DNA of 64,000 nucleotides from Palsa-504 sp963835775 (GCA_963835775.1 CAWIHB010000006.1:186001-250000), one strand, 5' to 3'. Shown: positions 43,664 to 52,604, numbered from the stretch's first letter. The notes: generated from the letters alone by a model not told the origin. Numbers and translations: made by a program.

Positions 43664-44223
43664 CCACCGCCCCGCCCGCTGACCCCTCACCCCATGCTCT
43701 GGGCGAGCGCCTGGCCGCCCTGGCCGCACAGCTCGCCGACTTGCGCGGCCAGGTGCACGCCATCAACGAACGGCTCGACCGGGCCGGCCTCCGCCCGGAC
43801 CTGAACCTGGCCGCCCGGTTCGACCAGCTGGCTCACACCGTCGCCGACGCCCTCGACGCCGCTGCTCCCCAGGGGCCCGCCGCACCGTACTGGATCGGCC
43901 TGGACCGCGACACCTACCGCGCACGGCTGGCCGACTTGCGGCACTGGGCCGATACCGTACTCCGCACCCACTACGGGGCCTACGAGCTGCGGGAGTGCTG
44001 GCCCCGCCACACCCAGGCCATCTGGGAACTGTCCACCCTGGCCGCCGAATGGCGCCGCTCCTACAGCGGCACGCGCCCCGACCTGGCCCGGGCCCTGGAG
44101 CTCCACGACCGCTGGCTACCGAACACCATGCGCCGCATCACCGACATCACCCGCACCTGCATCCCGCAATGCATCACGCTCCGCGCCGCAGGCGATTGGG
44201 CGGCTCGGCCCGGATATCGCTAG
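43660..44223 (+). CDS. DUF4913-like hypothetical protein
   Basis: 187 residues. A short N-terminal coiled coil (LAALAAQLADLRGQVHAINERLDRAG) is followed by a compact helical domain with a Trp/His pattern (RHWADTVLRTHYGAYELRECWPRHTQAIWELSTLAAEWRRSY). That pattern, with spaced W, cW and H, is what I associate with DUF4913 proteins of actinobacterial plasmids. It is last in the excisionase-like/WhiB/DUF2637 operon and overlaps the previous gene by ATGA. No function is known. Confidence 0.65.
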   Translation: MTTAPPADPSPHALGERLAALAAQLADLRGQVHAINERLDRAGLRPDLNLAARFDQLAHTVADALDAAAPQGPAAPYWIGLDRDTYRARLADLRHWADTVLRTHYGAYELRECWPRHTQAIWELSTLAAEWRRSYSGTRPDLARALELHDRWLPNTMRRITDITRTCIPQCITLRAAGDWAARPGYR

Positions 44224-44277
44224 TACATGTGCCACACAGGATGCGTCCCTCACGCCCGGTGCCTCGGAACGCGGCGG

Positions 44278-44508
44278 CTAGCCGGTAGTGCCGCCGGTCA
44301 GCTCATCGAGCTTGTCCAGCACGTGGGCAAGCCGGTGGCGCACGATTATGGTCTGTCCATCGGGCTCGGGTATGCAGGCCTCCCAGGTGCCGAACTCGCC
44401 TGTCCTGATGACCACAGCCGGATGCGCGACGCGGAACCGGGCCAGGCGCATCACCTGGTCCAGTTCATCAGGCCCGAAGCGCAGCGCCGGCCGCGCCGGG
44501 TCGTTCAC
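44278..44508 (-). CDS. Small hypothetical protein, translationally coupled
   Basis: 76 residues from GTG 44508, chosen because the GTGA overlaps the stop of the upstream gene and the longer frame is basic low-complexity. Sequence: VNDPARPALRFGPDELDQVMRLARFR, FGTWEACIPEPDGQTIIVRHRL and a C-terminal helix LAHVLDKLDELTG. It is of the small acidic type often found divergent from XRE regulators in actinobacteria. No known motif. Confidence 0.65.
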   Translation of the reverse strand: MNDPARPALRFGPDELDQVMRLARFRVAHPAVVIRTGEFGTWEACIPEPDGQTIIVRHRLAHVLDKLDELTGGTTG

Positions 44509-44747
44509 GCCGTGCCCCAGTCGGCTCGGATGGCGACGTTCAGCTCGTCGGGAGTGGTGCCGGTGACGGCGGTCCCGCCGCCGAGCCGCCACGCCCGCCA
44601 TCGTGTGCCGCCCTCGGTGATCGCATCATCGAAACAGATGGCGTAGGCGTCACCCCAGGTCAGGCGCAGCGCTTCGAGCGCGCGTTCCTCGTCCACATCG
44701 AAAACGCCCCGATGTGCGCTGGCGGGGGCCGGCCTGCCCATGATCAT
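44505..44747 (-). CDS. Small hypothetical protein, divergent from the XRE regulator
   Basis: 80 residues. It starts MIMGRPAPASAHRGVFDVDEERALEAL, with WGDAYAICFDDAITEGGTRWRAWRLGGGTAV, an alpha/beta pattern with many Trp and acidic residues. It overlaps the following gene by GTGA. It faces the XRE-type gene across a 134-bp region, the arrangement of a regulator and its target pair in actinomycetes. Function unknown. Confidence 0.65.
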   Translation of the reverse strand: MIMGRPAPASAHRGVFDVDEERALEALRLTWGDAYAICFDDAITEGGTRWRAWRLGGGTAVTGTTPDELNVAIRADWGTA

Positions 44748-44881
44748 CGTCTCCCTGGTTGCGTGCTCACCTGGATACCGGCAGTCAAGACCGGTGGCGG
44801 GCGTAGCCTGAAGGTGTTGCCTGTCGGGTCACACGGCGCCAAACAGGCAGCGGACCCTGCCCCCGACCAGGTACATGCGGC

Positions 44882-46093
44882 ATGAGCGACTTCGGCACCG
44901 AGCTGGCCCGCCTGATGGCGGCATGCGGCCTTGGCGTGCGCGAGCTGGCCCGGATGGTGCCGTGCAATCCCGGTCACATCTCCAACCTGCGCAACGGCAA
45001 GGCCCGCCCGTCCCCGGAACTGGCCGGGATCCTGGACGATAAGCTGGCCGCGGACGGGACGCTGGCCGCCCTGGCTCCCGAGCCCGCGCCGCGCAGACCG
45101 CACCCGGCCGCAACCGCCGCTGACGCCGCCGATGAGATCGCCGCGCTGGACCTGGCCCGGCTGGCAGAGCTGAGCGAGGTCGGTGCCAGCACGATCGAGC
45201 GGCTGGAGCTGGCCGTCGATGAGCTGGCCACCGCCTACCCCGGCACACGGCCCGCCGGGCTGAACGCCCGGGTCGGCGGCTACCTCGGATATGTCGGGCG
45301 GCTGCTGGATGGCCGCATGACGCTGGCCGAGCACCGCCGCCTGCTGATCGTCGCGGGCTGGCTGTCGCTGCTGGCCGCCACCACCCTGATCGACCTGCAC
45401 CGCGACCACGCCGCCGCCGCGCACCTGCGTACCGCCGCGCAGCTGGCCCGCGAGACCGACCACGCCGAGATCGCCGCCTGGTGCCTGGAAACCCACGCCT
45501 GGCAAGTGCTTACCGAGGGGGACTACCAGCGGGCCGTGGACATCTCCCAGGCCGCCCAGCGCCTCGCCCCGAAGTCCGGCAGCGCGTTCATCCAGGCCAC
45601 CGCCCAAGAAGGCCGCGCCTGGGCCAGGCTCGGCGCCGGCCCGCAAACCCGCACCGTGCTCGCCCGGGTCGAGACGTTGGTGTCACCGCTGCCCGCACCG
45701 GACCGGCCAGAGCACCACTACCGCTACGACCCCACCAAGTCCGAGGCGTACACGGCCACCACGCTGGCCTGGCTGGGCGACCCGGCCGCCGAAGCCTATG
45801 CCCGGAACGTCCTGGCCCGGCTCGAACCCTCTGCCGACGGGCCGCCGCGCCCGCGCCGGGCCGCAACCGCCCGGCTGGACCTGGCCCTGGCCCTGATTGC
45901 CTCGGGCCACCACGACGAAGCCGCCGGAACAGCGCTAGAGGCGGTCACCTCAGGCCGCATCGTGCCTTCCAGCTACTGGCGTGCCCGCGAAGTCATCCAG
46001 GCCGTGGCCGACCGCGGCGTCCCCGAAGCAGCCGAACTAGCCGAGGCATACCGGCAAGCCTGCGGCAACAGCGAGCGCCCGGCACTGCCCTGA
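44882..46093 (+). CDS. XRE-family HTH regulator with TPR-like C-terminal region
   Basis: 403 residues. The N-terminal ~60 form a helix-turn-helix (FGTELARLMAACGLGVRELARMVPCNPGHISNLRNGKARPS). The rest is helical repeat (DYQRAVDISQAAQRLAPKSG, AQEGRAWARLGAGPQTRTVLARV, HDEAAGTALEAVTSGRI). It has the size and shape of the large XRE proteins of streptomycetes and relatives, whose C-terminal part resembles TPR sensor domains. It likely regulates the divergent pair at 44278-44747. The ATG follows a CATGCGGC context; the ribosome site is not obvious. Confidence 0.88.
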   Translation: MSDFGTELARLMAACGLGVRELARMVPCNPGHISNLRNGKARPSPELAGILDDKLAADGTLAALAPEPAPRRPHPAATAADAADEIAALDLARLAELSEVGASTIERLELAVDELATAYPGTRPAGLNARVGGYLGYVGRLLDGRMTLAEHRRLLIVAGWLSLLAATTLIDLHRDHAAAAHLRTAAQLARETDHAEIAAWCLETHAWQVLTEGDYQRAVDISQAAQRLAPKSGSAFIQATAQEGRAWARLGAGPQTRTVLARVETLVSPLPAPDRPEHHYRYDPTKSEAYTATTLAWLGDPAAEAYARNVLARLEPSADGPPRPRRAATARLDLALALIASGHHDEAAGTALEAVTSGRIVPSSYWRAREVIQAVADRGVPEAAELAEAYRQACGNSERPALP

Positions 46094-46803
46094 GCACCTC
46101 GCGTAACGGCATGTGCAGGCCAGCGGCTAATGTCTGCCCGGGTAACGCTAAGTAGTCGCCATCAGCTCACGCCCACGAGAAAGTCGTGGACCGGTTCGTG
46201 GACCGAGTTGCCGACGAAAACAGGTGCAATGAGCGTTATCACGGCAAAGACCCGTGGCATTCGTGCAGGTAGCGCGCTCGGAGCACTGGGCCGGGCTACT
46301 TTTAAGCCACTGGTTCAGCTTACTAACGTTAGCTGCACTTACACACTTGGCGGATACGCGGTGTCTGACTCCGCGCCTGGCTCGATGTCGAGGATGTCGA
46401 GCACCAGTGTGTCTGACGTGCATGCGCAATGCATGCATTCGTGGCCGATGAGACGTTTCTGTACAGCCTTCAAGAGCGCGGAGCGCGCCGCGCGCCAGAC
46501 GGGCGCGTGATTCCTGCGCAAGAGCCTTGGAGGGCGAGTTGACAGGCGGGCACAATCGGCGGAGCGGGTGCAAGCGCCCGCAGGACACTCATCGCGGCCG
46601 TGGCCGGCTGGACGGCAGCCTGGAGCAGGCCCGGTCACCGGCCGTCACCGGCCGGCAGCTGTCGCGCTTCCCGAGCGCCCACGCAAGAAGACTATCCGCC
46701 GACGCTCCAGTCTTGAGCCGACCAAGATCACCGTCAAGCGCGCTCGCACGTTCGCGTCTCCCGGACGGCGCTCCGCGCTTCGGACTATGAGCTTGCCCGG
46801 TAC
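46094..46803. other. Long intergenic region without a convincing gene
   Basis: About 700 bp. Several short open frames exist on both strands, but none has protein-like composition. It is lower in GC around 46240-46340 and has CATGCAT/TGCATGC repeats near 46410-46440 and repeated GGTCACCGGCCG/GTCACCGGCC near 46635-46660. It may be a decayed gene or a regulatory leader of the HNH-like gene. Confidence 0.4.
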
Positions 46804-47364
46804 ATGATCGCGGCTATCGGAAGGATCGCCAAGGCTGGTTGTGTCGCCAAGGTGATGTTGCCCAGGCTCCGGAACGCGCTGCTTGCGGTAAGCTACCCGG
46901 TCGTGCTGGGGGATCAGCTCGAAGTGTCCGAGGGCGGGTGCCTCGTCTGTGGTGCGGAAAAACATCCCCTGGCCTATGCATGTAAGCGGTGCAAGCGGTG
47001 CAAGCGCATCCTCGATCGTCTTGAGACGCGGCGGGATAGCTCAGGCGCCTACCGTCGATTCGATCGCGAGGCACGCCTCCGCGCCATGCATGACTCGTGG
47101 CGCGATGGTGCCTTCCACTGTTTCTACACAGACATCGCTCTCATCGACGATGGCGCCCGATGGCGCGACCATCGCTACCTCTCGTTCGAGCATCTAACAC
47201 CTAGTGATGAGAAGAGCGTTGTCGTCACCTGCTACCTCGTCAACCGCATGAAGACAGACCTGACCGATGAGCAGTTCAGGTCAATGGTTACCGAGCTCGC
47301 CAAGGTCTTCGCCGGTGGCACCTTCGACGAGCATGTTTTCCCGAAAGGAATCGCTCCCGTGTAG
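46804..47364 (+). CDS. HNH/treble-clef-like protein
   Basis: 186 residues from ATG 46804; starts further in (GTG 46903) are possible. An N-terminal Cys cluster (GCLVCGAEKHPLAYACKRCKRCKRIL) looks like a zinc knuckle. The middle has CFYTDIALIDDGARW, then LSFEHLTPSDEKSVVVTCYLVNRMKTDLT. Cys-x-Tyr-Thr, His in FEHLTP and Asn in VNRMK are spaced as in HNH nucleases (treble clef plus catalytic His/Asn). It lies in the element between an XRE gene and a large unknown gene. The nuclease call is motif-based; RNA or DNA as target is unknown. Confidence 0.6.
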   Translation: MIAAIGRIAKAGCVAKVMLPRLRNALLAVSYPVVLGDQLEVSEGGCLVCGAEKHPLAYACKRCKRCKRILDRLETRRDSSGAYRRFDREARLRAMHDSWRDGAFHCFYTDIALIDDGARWRDHRYLSFEHLTPSDEKSVVVTCYLVNRMKTDLTDEQFRSMVTELAKVFAGGTFDEHVFPKGIAPV

Positions 47365-47635
47365 TTCGCGGCCGATGTATTGCAGGGATGAGAGCATACA
47401 CCGCAACGACAGGTTTGATGATCCGCATTCAGCAGCGATAGACAATCAGGCTGAATCTTGTCGATCGCACGTACCGGCACAGTCGACCCAAGCGCCGCAA
47501 TGGCCTCCCGCGAACCCGCAGCCACGAGCTATGGGTCAGAGAATCGGCACCTCTCGCGGCCGTCCCACGTTACGGACGCTTGTCTTACTGCGTTGCCAAC
47601 GCCGCGATCAGAGTATGCAATGATTATTTGTTTTC

Positions 47636-49243
47636 TTATGGAATACTGCTCACCGGTGCAGTCCATTCGCGCAAGGAGTCGAGCATTTGCTGGCCGCGTT
47701 CGAGAAGCTGGACGATCGCCACCCGCCCGCGGGCATCACCGAATACCTTCGTGACTACCTTCTGGTATCCCGATCCTTTGGCGTGTGCCGAGACCGCAGA
47801 TCGCAATTCTTGAAGATCACGCAGGTACTTGATTTCCCTTTCTCGTTCACTGTAACCGACAGCTTCCAGCCAACGGTTGAACTTGGCAATGCTCTTCTCA
47901 TCGGCAATCCTTGTGGAGAGTTGCGTCTGGATTGCCTGGGTGTTGAGCCCGTCACAAAGAAGCTTCGCGAGTCGCCCAACGATCTCGTCAAACTCAGAGT
48001 CGGAGTCAGTAAGGGGCAGCCGGATCTGCTGGAGTATATGAGCATCTGACCCGATAGGTTCACGGAAGAGCAGCCAGTGGTGCTTGGCCTCCCATGCAGG
48101 TCCAAACTGGCTGTATGCGTAGCGGAACTTCAGGTCCGCTGCCTTCGGGTCAGTGAATTGGGCAAGAAATGACCGGCGGAAGGCAGTCTCGCTCATCTTT
48201 GTGTCCGGCGGAATGTTGAAGCTGCGCCAATAGTCACGTTCGCTTTCTGGAAGGTCACGGCCGATATCACCGAGAAACATGACAACACGGTCGTCGTGAT
48301 CATTGTCGATCTGCGCACCCCACAGTCCGGCGCATCGCAGGTAACCATCCTCCACAGTGTAGAGGTCAGGGTTATCGTAGTACTTACGCAAAACCTCTCG
48401 GCGGAAGTGCACGGGCGTAAGGTAATGCGGTGCGTCGGGGTTGGCCCCGAAGTAGTTTGCGAGCAGATCATCGTTACAGGTGTACTCAACGTTGTTGCCG
48501 TCGACGTCCACGCCTATAATGAAATCAGGGAACCGCTCATTGCTGTCCTCGTACGGCCACACACCCGACTTCTCGACGGGTGGAGCTGGAATCACCATTG
48601 TGCCAAGCAATCTAGTAAAGCCACGCTCACCTGGCAGATCATCGCCTGCGAACCGCTCCAACCGGATGTTTTCCGTAGACCAGTCAACGCTCGGTGGGAT
48701 GTCATCCGCGTCGGGCTCGGACCATCGCACTGAATCGATGAAGAGTAGAAGATCAAGCTGCCTCGCGGCCTGATATTGGCGAAGCAGTCTCGTGCGGATT
48801 CGAACTCGATCGACGCCGACTTCGATGGCCACCTGGTCTGAGCCGTCCTCGCCGAACTTAACGAATGAAGATGTCCTCTCATCCCAGTAGAGGTTATGGA
48901 AGAGGCGGAATCCCTCGATGATCTCGACGAACGAGGGACGCACGCCGTGAAACTCGCGGACAAGCACCAATGGCTCTACTCCGTCGTCGCTCACGTGGCT
49001 GTGGTAGGCAGTGGTCGGCTCGCCATCGTGATAGTAGGTAATGAATCCAGGTGCTCCGTCGGTTATGGTCAAGTCCCAGGATGATCGGCCAAGGGCCCTC
49101 TCGCGGTAGGCCGATGGCGCAAGAGCGCAGTAGATTCCGAGGTTGTGATTCTGGTGCTTATAGCTCTGCCGATAGACCTCTGTCCATGCGCCGTTGCTAG
49201 CGTTGACGAACTCCGCCCGCACGTCCTCTTGTTCAAGCACCAC
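47636..49243 (-). CDS. Large cytoplasmic protein of unknown function in the element cargo
   Basis: 535 residues from GTG 49243, which has a strong TGGAGGTT site upstream. No signal or membrane segment. N-terminal text: EFVNASNGAWTEVYRQSYKHQNHNLGIYCAL, DGAPGFITYYHDGEPTTAYHSH, REFHGVRPSFVEIIEGFRLFHNLYWD; later GLWGAQIDNDHDDRVVMFLGDIG and RFPDFIIGVDVDG; C-terminal helices (REREIKYLRDLQELRSAVSA). Base composition is lower in GC than neighbouring genes, consistent with recent acquisition. I do not recognise it. The setting (next to toxin-antitoxin and defence genes) makes a defence effector plausible, unproven. Confidence 0.7.
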   Translation of the reverse strand: MVLEQEDVRAEFVNASNGAWTEVYRQSYKHQNHNLGIYCALAPSAYRERALGRSSWDLTITDGAPGFITYYHDGEPTTAYHSHVSDDGVEPLVLVREFHGVRPSFVEIIEGFRLFHNLYWDERTSSFVKFGEDGSDQVAIEVGVDRVRIRTRLLRQYQAARQLDLLLFIDSVRWSEPDADDIPPSVDWSTENIRLERFAGDDLPGERGFTRLLGTMVIPAPPVEKSGVWPYEDSNERFPDFIIGVDVDGNNVEYTCNDDLLANYFGANPDAPHYLTPVHFRREVLRKYYDNPDLYTVEDGYLRCAGLWGAQIDNDHDDRVVMFLGDIGRDLPESERDYWRSFNIPPDTKMSETAFRRSFLAQFTDPKAADLKFRYAYSQFGPAWEAKHHWLLFREPIGSDAHILQQIRLPLTDSDSEFDEIVGRLAKLLCDGLNTQAIQTQLSTRIADEKSIAKFNRWLEAVGYSEREREIKYLRDLQELRSAVSAHAKGSGYQKVVTKVFGDARGRVAIVQLLERGQQMLDSLREWTAPVSSIP

Positions 49244-49318
49244 TAACCTCCAGAAGGCGTCTTGACATGGTAATCCCGGCTAAGGACGGACTACGACACG
49301 ACGGCATCTAACTGCCGG

Positions 49319-50443
49319 TCACAGCGCCGAATTCGGTTCGTCAATCAGATCCGAATCCGAATCCGAATCCGACAGGTCGATATTTTCTTTGTCCAGTGGG
49401 CCAATAGGGCCCCAGCGCGCATTCGTGTTGGCGAATGCCCGGAGTTGCTCGACCTCTTGCCGGTAATTGTCTCCGAGTTGGGACAGACGCTGTAGATGGC
49501 GAAGCCATGACTGACGTTCGTTCTTGCTAGCGTTCTGATAAGACCATTTCCGCAGTGCGTCGGTTAGGTCGGACAGGCCGCCTTTTCTCAGGGCCTCGTC
49601 TCCGCGGTCGAGCCCTAGAAGAACCTTTGACCAGCCGAGATATGTTCTGGCGTAATTGTCCACTCCAGAGGCTTCCTCTAGGTGAGGAATCGCCTCGACA
49701 TAGCGACCTTCTCGGTATAGCAGTTGCCCGAGGGCGGAATTAGCTCGGAGGTTTGTTCCGTCGAGCTTGAGGCTCTCTTGCAGGAGCGCCACGGCCAATC
49801 GGCTGCGATTCTCCCGGCGCGCCAGAGCCCCGGCCATTGCGAGTTCACGCGAAGCGTCTTCGCGACTCTCGAACGCCGCAATACGGCTCGCAGCGAAAGC
49901 GTACACAAGGCACGCAAGGCTGACATCACCCCTTTGGCGCAGGAATGACGCGATGCCCTTTAGGGCCGGGACCGAGCGCTGGTCACTCCGAACCGCATCC
50001 GCAGTAATAGGCTCCCGAGCATCGTGATCCGGAGCGAGCGCGTTGTGGCCCACGGATGCTAGACCGCTAGCCAAGAGCGTTACCACGTACTGATTGAGCG
50101 ACGTCTGCTCTTGCGCGGCGCGTTGAACCAGCTGTCTGTGCAGGGATCGCGGAACCCTGACGCTGAAGCGTCCGCTGAATGGGCCTTCTATGTCGAGCCG
50201 GGGTTCGGGAATGGGCGTTCCCTGATCCAAGGCGAGCGCGAGCCATGCTTCAAGCGCGCCTTCGAGTAGGTCGAGGGCTTCCTCGGCGGCGTCAGCGCCG
50301 ACGAAGCAACCTTCCAGCTCTGGGATACGGGCGACGAAGCCGCCGCCCGGCTGGCCGAGGATCTCTCTCGACCAGGGCTTCTGGAGAAGCTCGGTCATGA
50401 TCGAGTCCTCGGCAGACATTGGCCTCTGATCACTCGTCGTCAC
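49319..50443 (-). CDS. hicB: HicB-type antitoxin fused to a TPR-like helical domain
   Basis: 374 residues. The N-terminal HicB fold is GGFVARIPELEGCFVGADAAEEALDLLEGALEAWLALALD. A ribbon-helix-helix segment follows: GRFSVRVPRSLHRQLVQRAAQEQTSLNQYVVTLLASGLA at about 115-150. The rest (160-335) is helical repeat (LASFLRQRGDVSLACLVYAF, RSRLAVALLQESLKLDGTNLRANSALGQLLYREGRYVEAIPHLEEA), TPR-like, ending in an acidic tail. Ordinary HicB proteins are ~130 residues, so this is a long fused form. It lies directly after hicA with 14 bp overlap, toxin first. It should neutralise HicA; the TPR part could recognise other partners. Confidence 0.85.
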   Translation of the reverse strand: MTTSDQRPMSAEDSIMTELLQKPWSREILGQPGGGFVARIPELEGCFVGADAAEEALDLLEGALEAWLALALDQGTPIPEPRLDIEGPFSGRFSVRVPRSLHRQLVQRAAQEQTSLNQYVVTLLASGLASVGHNALAPDHDAREPITADAVRSDQRSVPALKGIASFLRQRGDVSLACLVYAFAASRIAAFESREDASRELAMAGALARRENRSRLAVALLQESLKLDGTNLRANSALGQLLYREGRYVEAIPHLEEASGVDNYARTYLGWSKVLLGLDRGDEALRKGGLSDLTDALRKWSYQNASKNERQSWLRHLQRLSQLGDNYRQEVEQLRAFANTNARWGPIGPLDKENIDLSDSDSDSDLIDEPNSAL

Positions 50444-50714
50444 GACGGCTTACCTCTTCTACGATTCGGAGGATCGGGTTAACGGTGGAGCGCGGCAAGC
50501 GCGGTTGGCCAGCCGGGATGGCGAAGTGCGGACTGCCGGGCCGGGTCGCCCGGCGCCAGGCCGTTCCCCGGCGGTCTCGGTAGAAGGAAATCTTGTAACC
50601 AAGCTCGCGAATGACCGCGAGCAGTTGATCAAGGTCCACACCTTCGGTGCTGGCCCGGAGGTCGGCGAGGCGATCTGCGAGATCTCGCCGTTCCGTCACT
50701 CTGCGCGTTGCCAA
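50430..50714 (-). CDS. hicA: HicA-like mRNA interferase toxin
   Basis: 94 residues. It has the HicA fold with catalytic His63 in GSPHFAIPAGQPRLPRSTVNPILRIVEE, the typical HxxxP...Tvn.Il pattern. The first ~40 residues (DLADRLADLRASTEGVDLDQLLAVIREL) extend the usual 60-80-residue toxin. It cleaves mRNA and is inhibited by HicB. It is co-transcribed with the HicB-TPR gene. The promoter lies in 50715-51050, where ATATGGTGTC and ATATACGGTGTCG repeats may be operators. Confidence 0.85.
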   Translation of the reverse strand: MATRRVTERRDLADRLADLRASTEGVDLDQLLAVIRELGYKISFYRDRRGTAWRRATRPGSPHFAIPAGQPRLPRSTVNPILRIVEEVSRRDDE

Positions 50715-51050
50715 TGCAACTCCAAATTATTCCCAGTGTCATATATGGTGCTCGTCAGGAGCATGACACCATATACGGTGTCGCTGTCCAGTGTGCCTAC
50801 GCGCGGGGCGCCTGTCAAATCTGACGGCCCAAATTTCGCGTTACCCGCCGGGGCCAGGGGACGCGCACTCACTGGCCGAGCCAGCCCCACGCCAGGCCCG
50901 CCGCCGTACCGCACAGAAGCGCAGCAACGCTCTCGGTCGAGAACGCTTCCGACAAGCTGCCGTCGGGCAGTGACCTGCCCAACGACCCGTATGACCTCGC
51001 CGCCAGGAATTCACACCGAGGTGCTCACTCGAAGCGCCTATGATCAAGTT
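50715..51050. other. hicAB promoter region
   Basis: About 335 bp. Near 50742-50780 there is an AT-rich block with the repeat CATATATGGTG / CCATATACGGTG, a likely operator for the ribbon-helix-helix of HicB ahead of hicA. The remainder to 51050 has no gene and leads to the integrase stop. Confidence 0.5.
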
Positions 51051-52471
51051 CTAGTCCGCGGATGCGAACTCCGTTAGCCACGCAAGAGCGGCATGTTCGT
51101 CAAGGCCAGCCTCCGGACCGATGACGGTAGCGAGGGCAGCGAGCCCATCCACACCGGAGACGGACAGATGCTCGCGGTACAGCTCGCGGAGCCGTTCCTT
51201 CTTGCGAAGGCCGTCGAGCTGGGAGGGAATGACGGCGGCGGCGCGCTGGTCGGCGGGTCTGGTGAACTGTAGAACTTCAGGGTGGTGGAGCCTTCCGCGT
51301 GGCCGAGGCGACCGGCCACGGTGTTCAGGTCGGTGCCGGCGGCCAAGAGCTGGGTCGCCGAATAGTGCCGGAGCTCTTTCAGCGAGCTGGTGATGCCGAC
51401 CCGCCGGGCGTACCGGCGGTACCGATGCGTCATCGTGTCCGGGTTCCACGGCTCGCGGCCTGCCGGGTCAGGGGAGAACGCGAACGCGTCTTCTGGGACT
51501 TGGACGCCGAGAACTCGCGCCTCGACGCGGCGGCGCTGGAAGCGCTCTTGGAACAGTTCGCAGGTCAGCAGGTCCAAGGACAGGACACGGCCCTCGCCGT
51601 CCTTGGGCGCCTTCTCGATGTGCTGGCCCTGCTTGACCAGGTAGTTGCGGGCCAGGCGGACCTGCAGGCGAGTGAAGTCGAACCGGTTCTCGCGCAGGGC
51701 GCTCACCTCACCGCGCCTCGCGCCAGTCGTGAACGCGGTCCACAGGTACAGGCCGAACTCCTCGTCCTCGGTCCAGACGAGGTTGAGCAGCCGTGCTGCC
51801 TGGTCCGGGCTCGGCGGGTCCGGCTCGCGCTTCCGCGGATGCGGCGGGCTGGCGTTCTTCGCGACGTTGCGGTCAGCCCAGTCGTAACGGACGGCCAAGT
51901 CCAGGGCCGAGGAGATGATCGAGTGGATCCGCAGGATCGTCGCGGGCTTCATCGGCCGGCACACGTGCGGACGGCACCGGGCGTCGCAGACATGCGGCCG
52001 GGTGGTGCGGTGGTCACGCAGCGGGCCGCATCGCTGGTCGCACGAGTGCTCACCGTCGGCATAGTGCTCGGTCCGCGGCAGCCTTCCGCACAGCCGGGAG
52101 CACTTCTTCAGGGCCGTATACAGCGCATCGAGCGAGTCGGCGCCGAGCTTGCGGATCTTGACCTCGCCGAGCACCGGCCCGATGGTGCGGCGGACGTAGC
52201 CCTGGTGCGCCTCTCGGGTCGACACCTCGAGGTCGGCGACTTCCAGGTACTTGTCGAGCGCCTGGCCGACAGTCGCATGACGGTCGGGGAACCGGCCGCC
52301 GTCAGCTTCGGCCAACAGCCGGCCAAGCGCTACGTGGGCGGATGCCTCGTCGGGACAGGTCTGCCTAAGGAGGCGTTCCTTGCCGGTGACCGGGTCGGTT
52401 CCCGCATAGACCTTGACTCGGAACGAGCCGCTCGCCAGTTGCTGTATGTGACCTTTGCCGCTCTTGGCCAT
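51051..52471 (-). pseudogene. Tyrosine integrase of the element, frameshifted after the catalytic Tyr
   Basis: N-terminal HTH/SAM-like part (GSFRVKVYAGTDPVTGKERLL), core (TTRPHVCDARC, TGARRGEVSALRENRFDF with catalytic Arg), then LKELRHYSATQLLAAGTDLNTVAGRLGHAEGSTTLKFY, holding His-x-x-Arg-type, His and the nucleophilic Tyr. Just after that Tyr (about 51268) the frame shifts: the normal continuation (FTRPADQRAAAVIPSQLDGL to ADLA-type end at 51051) is in the next frame, while the open frame runs on to 51074 with unrelated residues. A one-base deletion restores it. It sits 86 bp from the tRNA att. It is called a pseudogene with caution because the catalytic residues are intact. Confidence 0.85.
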
Positions 52472-52556
52472 AACGCCACGATAACCCGGTTGAGTCTATT
52501 CGGTCCACAACCCGGTCCACACTATCGAACAGCGCTGTTCGATTTACGGTCTTTAC

Positions 52557-52604
52557 CTGGAGCCGCCTATCGGAATCGAACCGATGACCTACGCATTACG
52601 AGTG
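52557..52604. other. attR: 48-bp repeat inside tRNA-Thr 3' half
   Basis: Identical to 20150-20197. It spans the CCA end, T-arm and anticodon loop of the intact tRNA. Together with attL it defines the element. The int-proximal flank (52530-52556) also resembles 20125-20149. Confidence 0.93.

Larger units (their letters stand above)
20150..52604. mobile_element. 32.4-kb integrative (mobilisable) element in tRNA-Thr(CGT)
   Basis: It is bounded by the perfect 48-bp repeats, with a tyrosine integrase next to the intact tRNA end and a MobF relaxase inside. It has cargo and defence genes and actinomycete plasmid-type genes (WhiB-like, DUF2637), but no FtsK/TraB translocase or type IV secretion genes that I can see. 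Inside at 22.3-22.8 kb is a relic of another integration. Confidence 0.85.

Noticed and set aside
46130..46510. 127-codon frame in the 46.1-46.8 kb gap
   Set aside because: No protein-like composition and overlapping frames on both strands; probably spurious.
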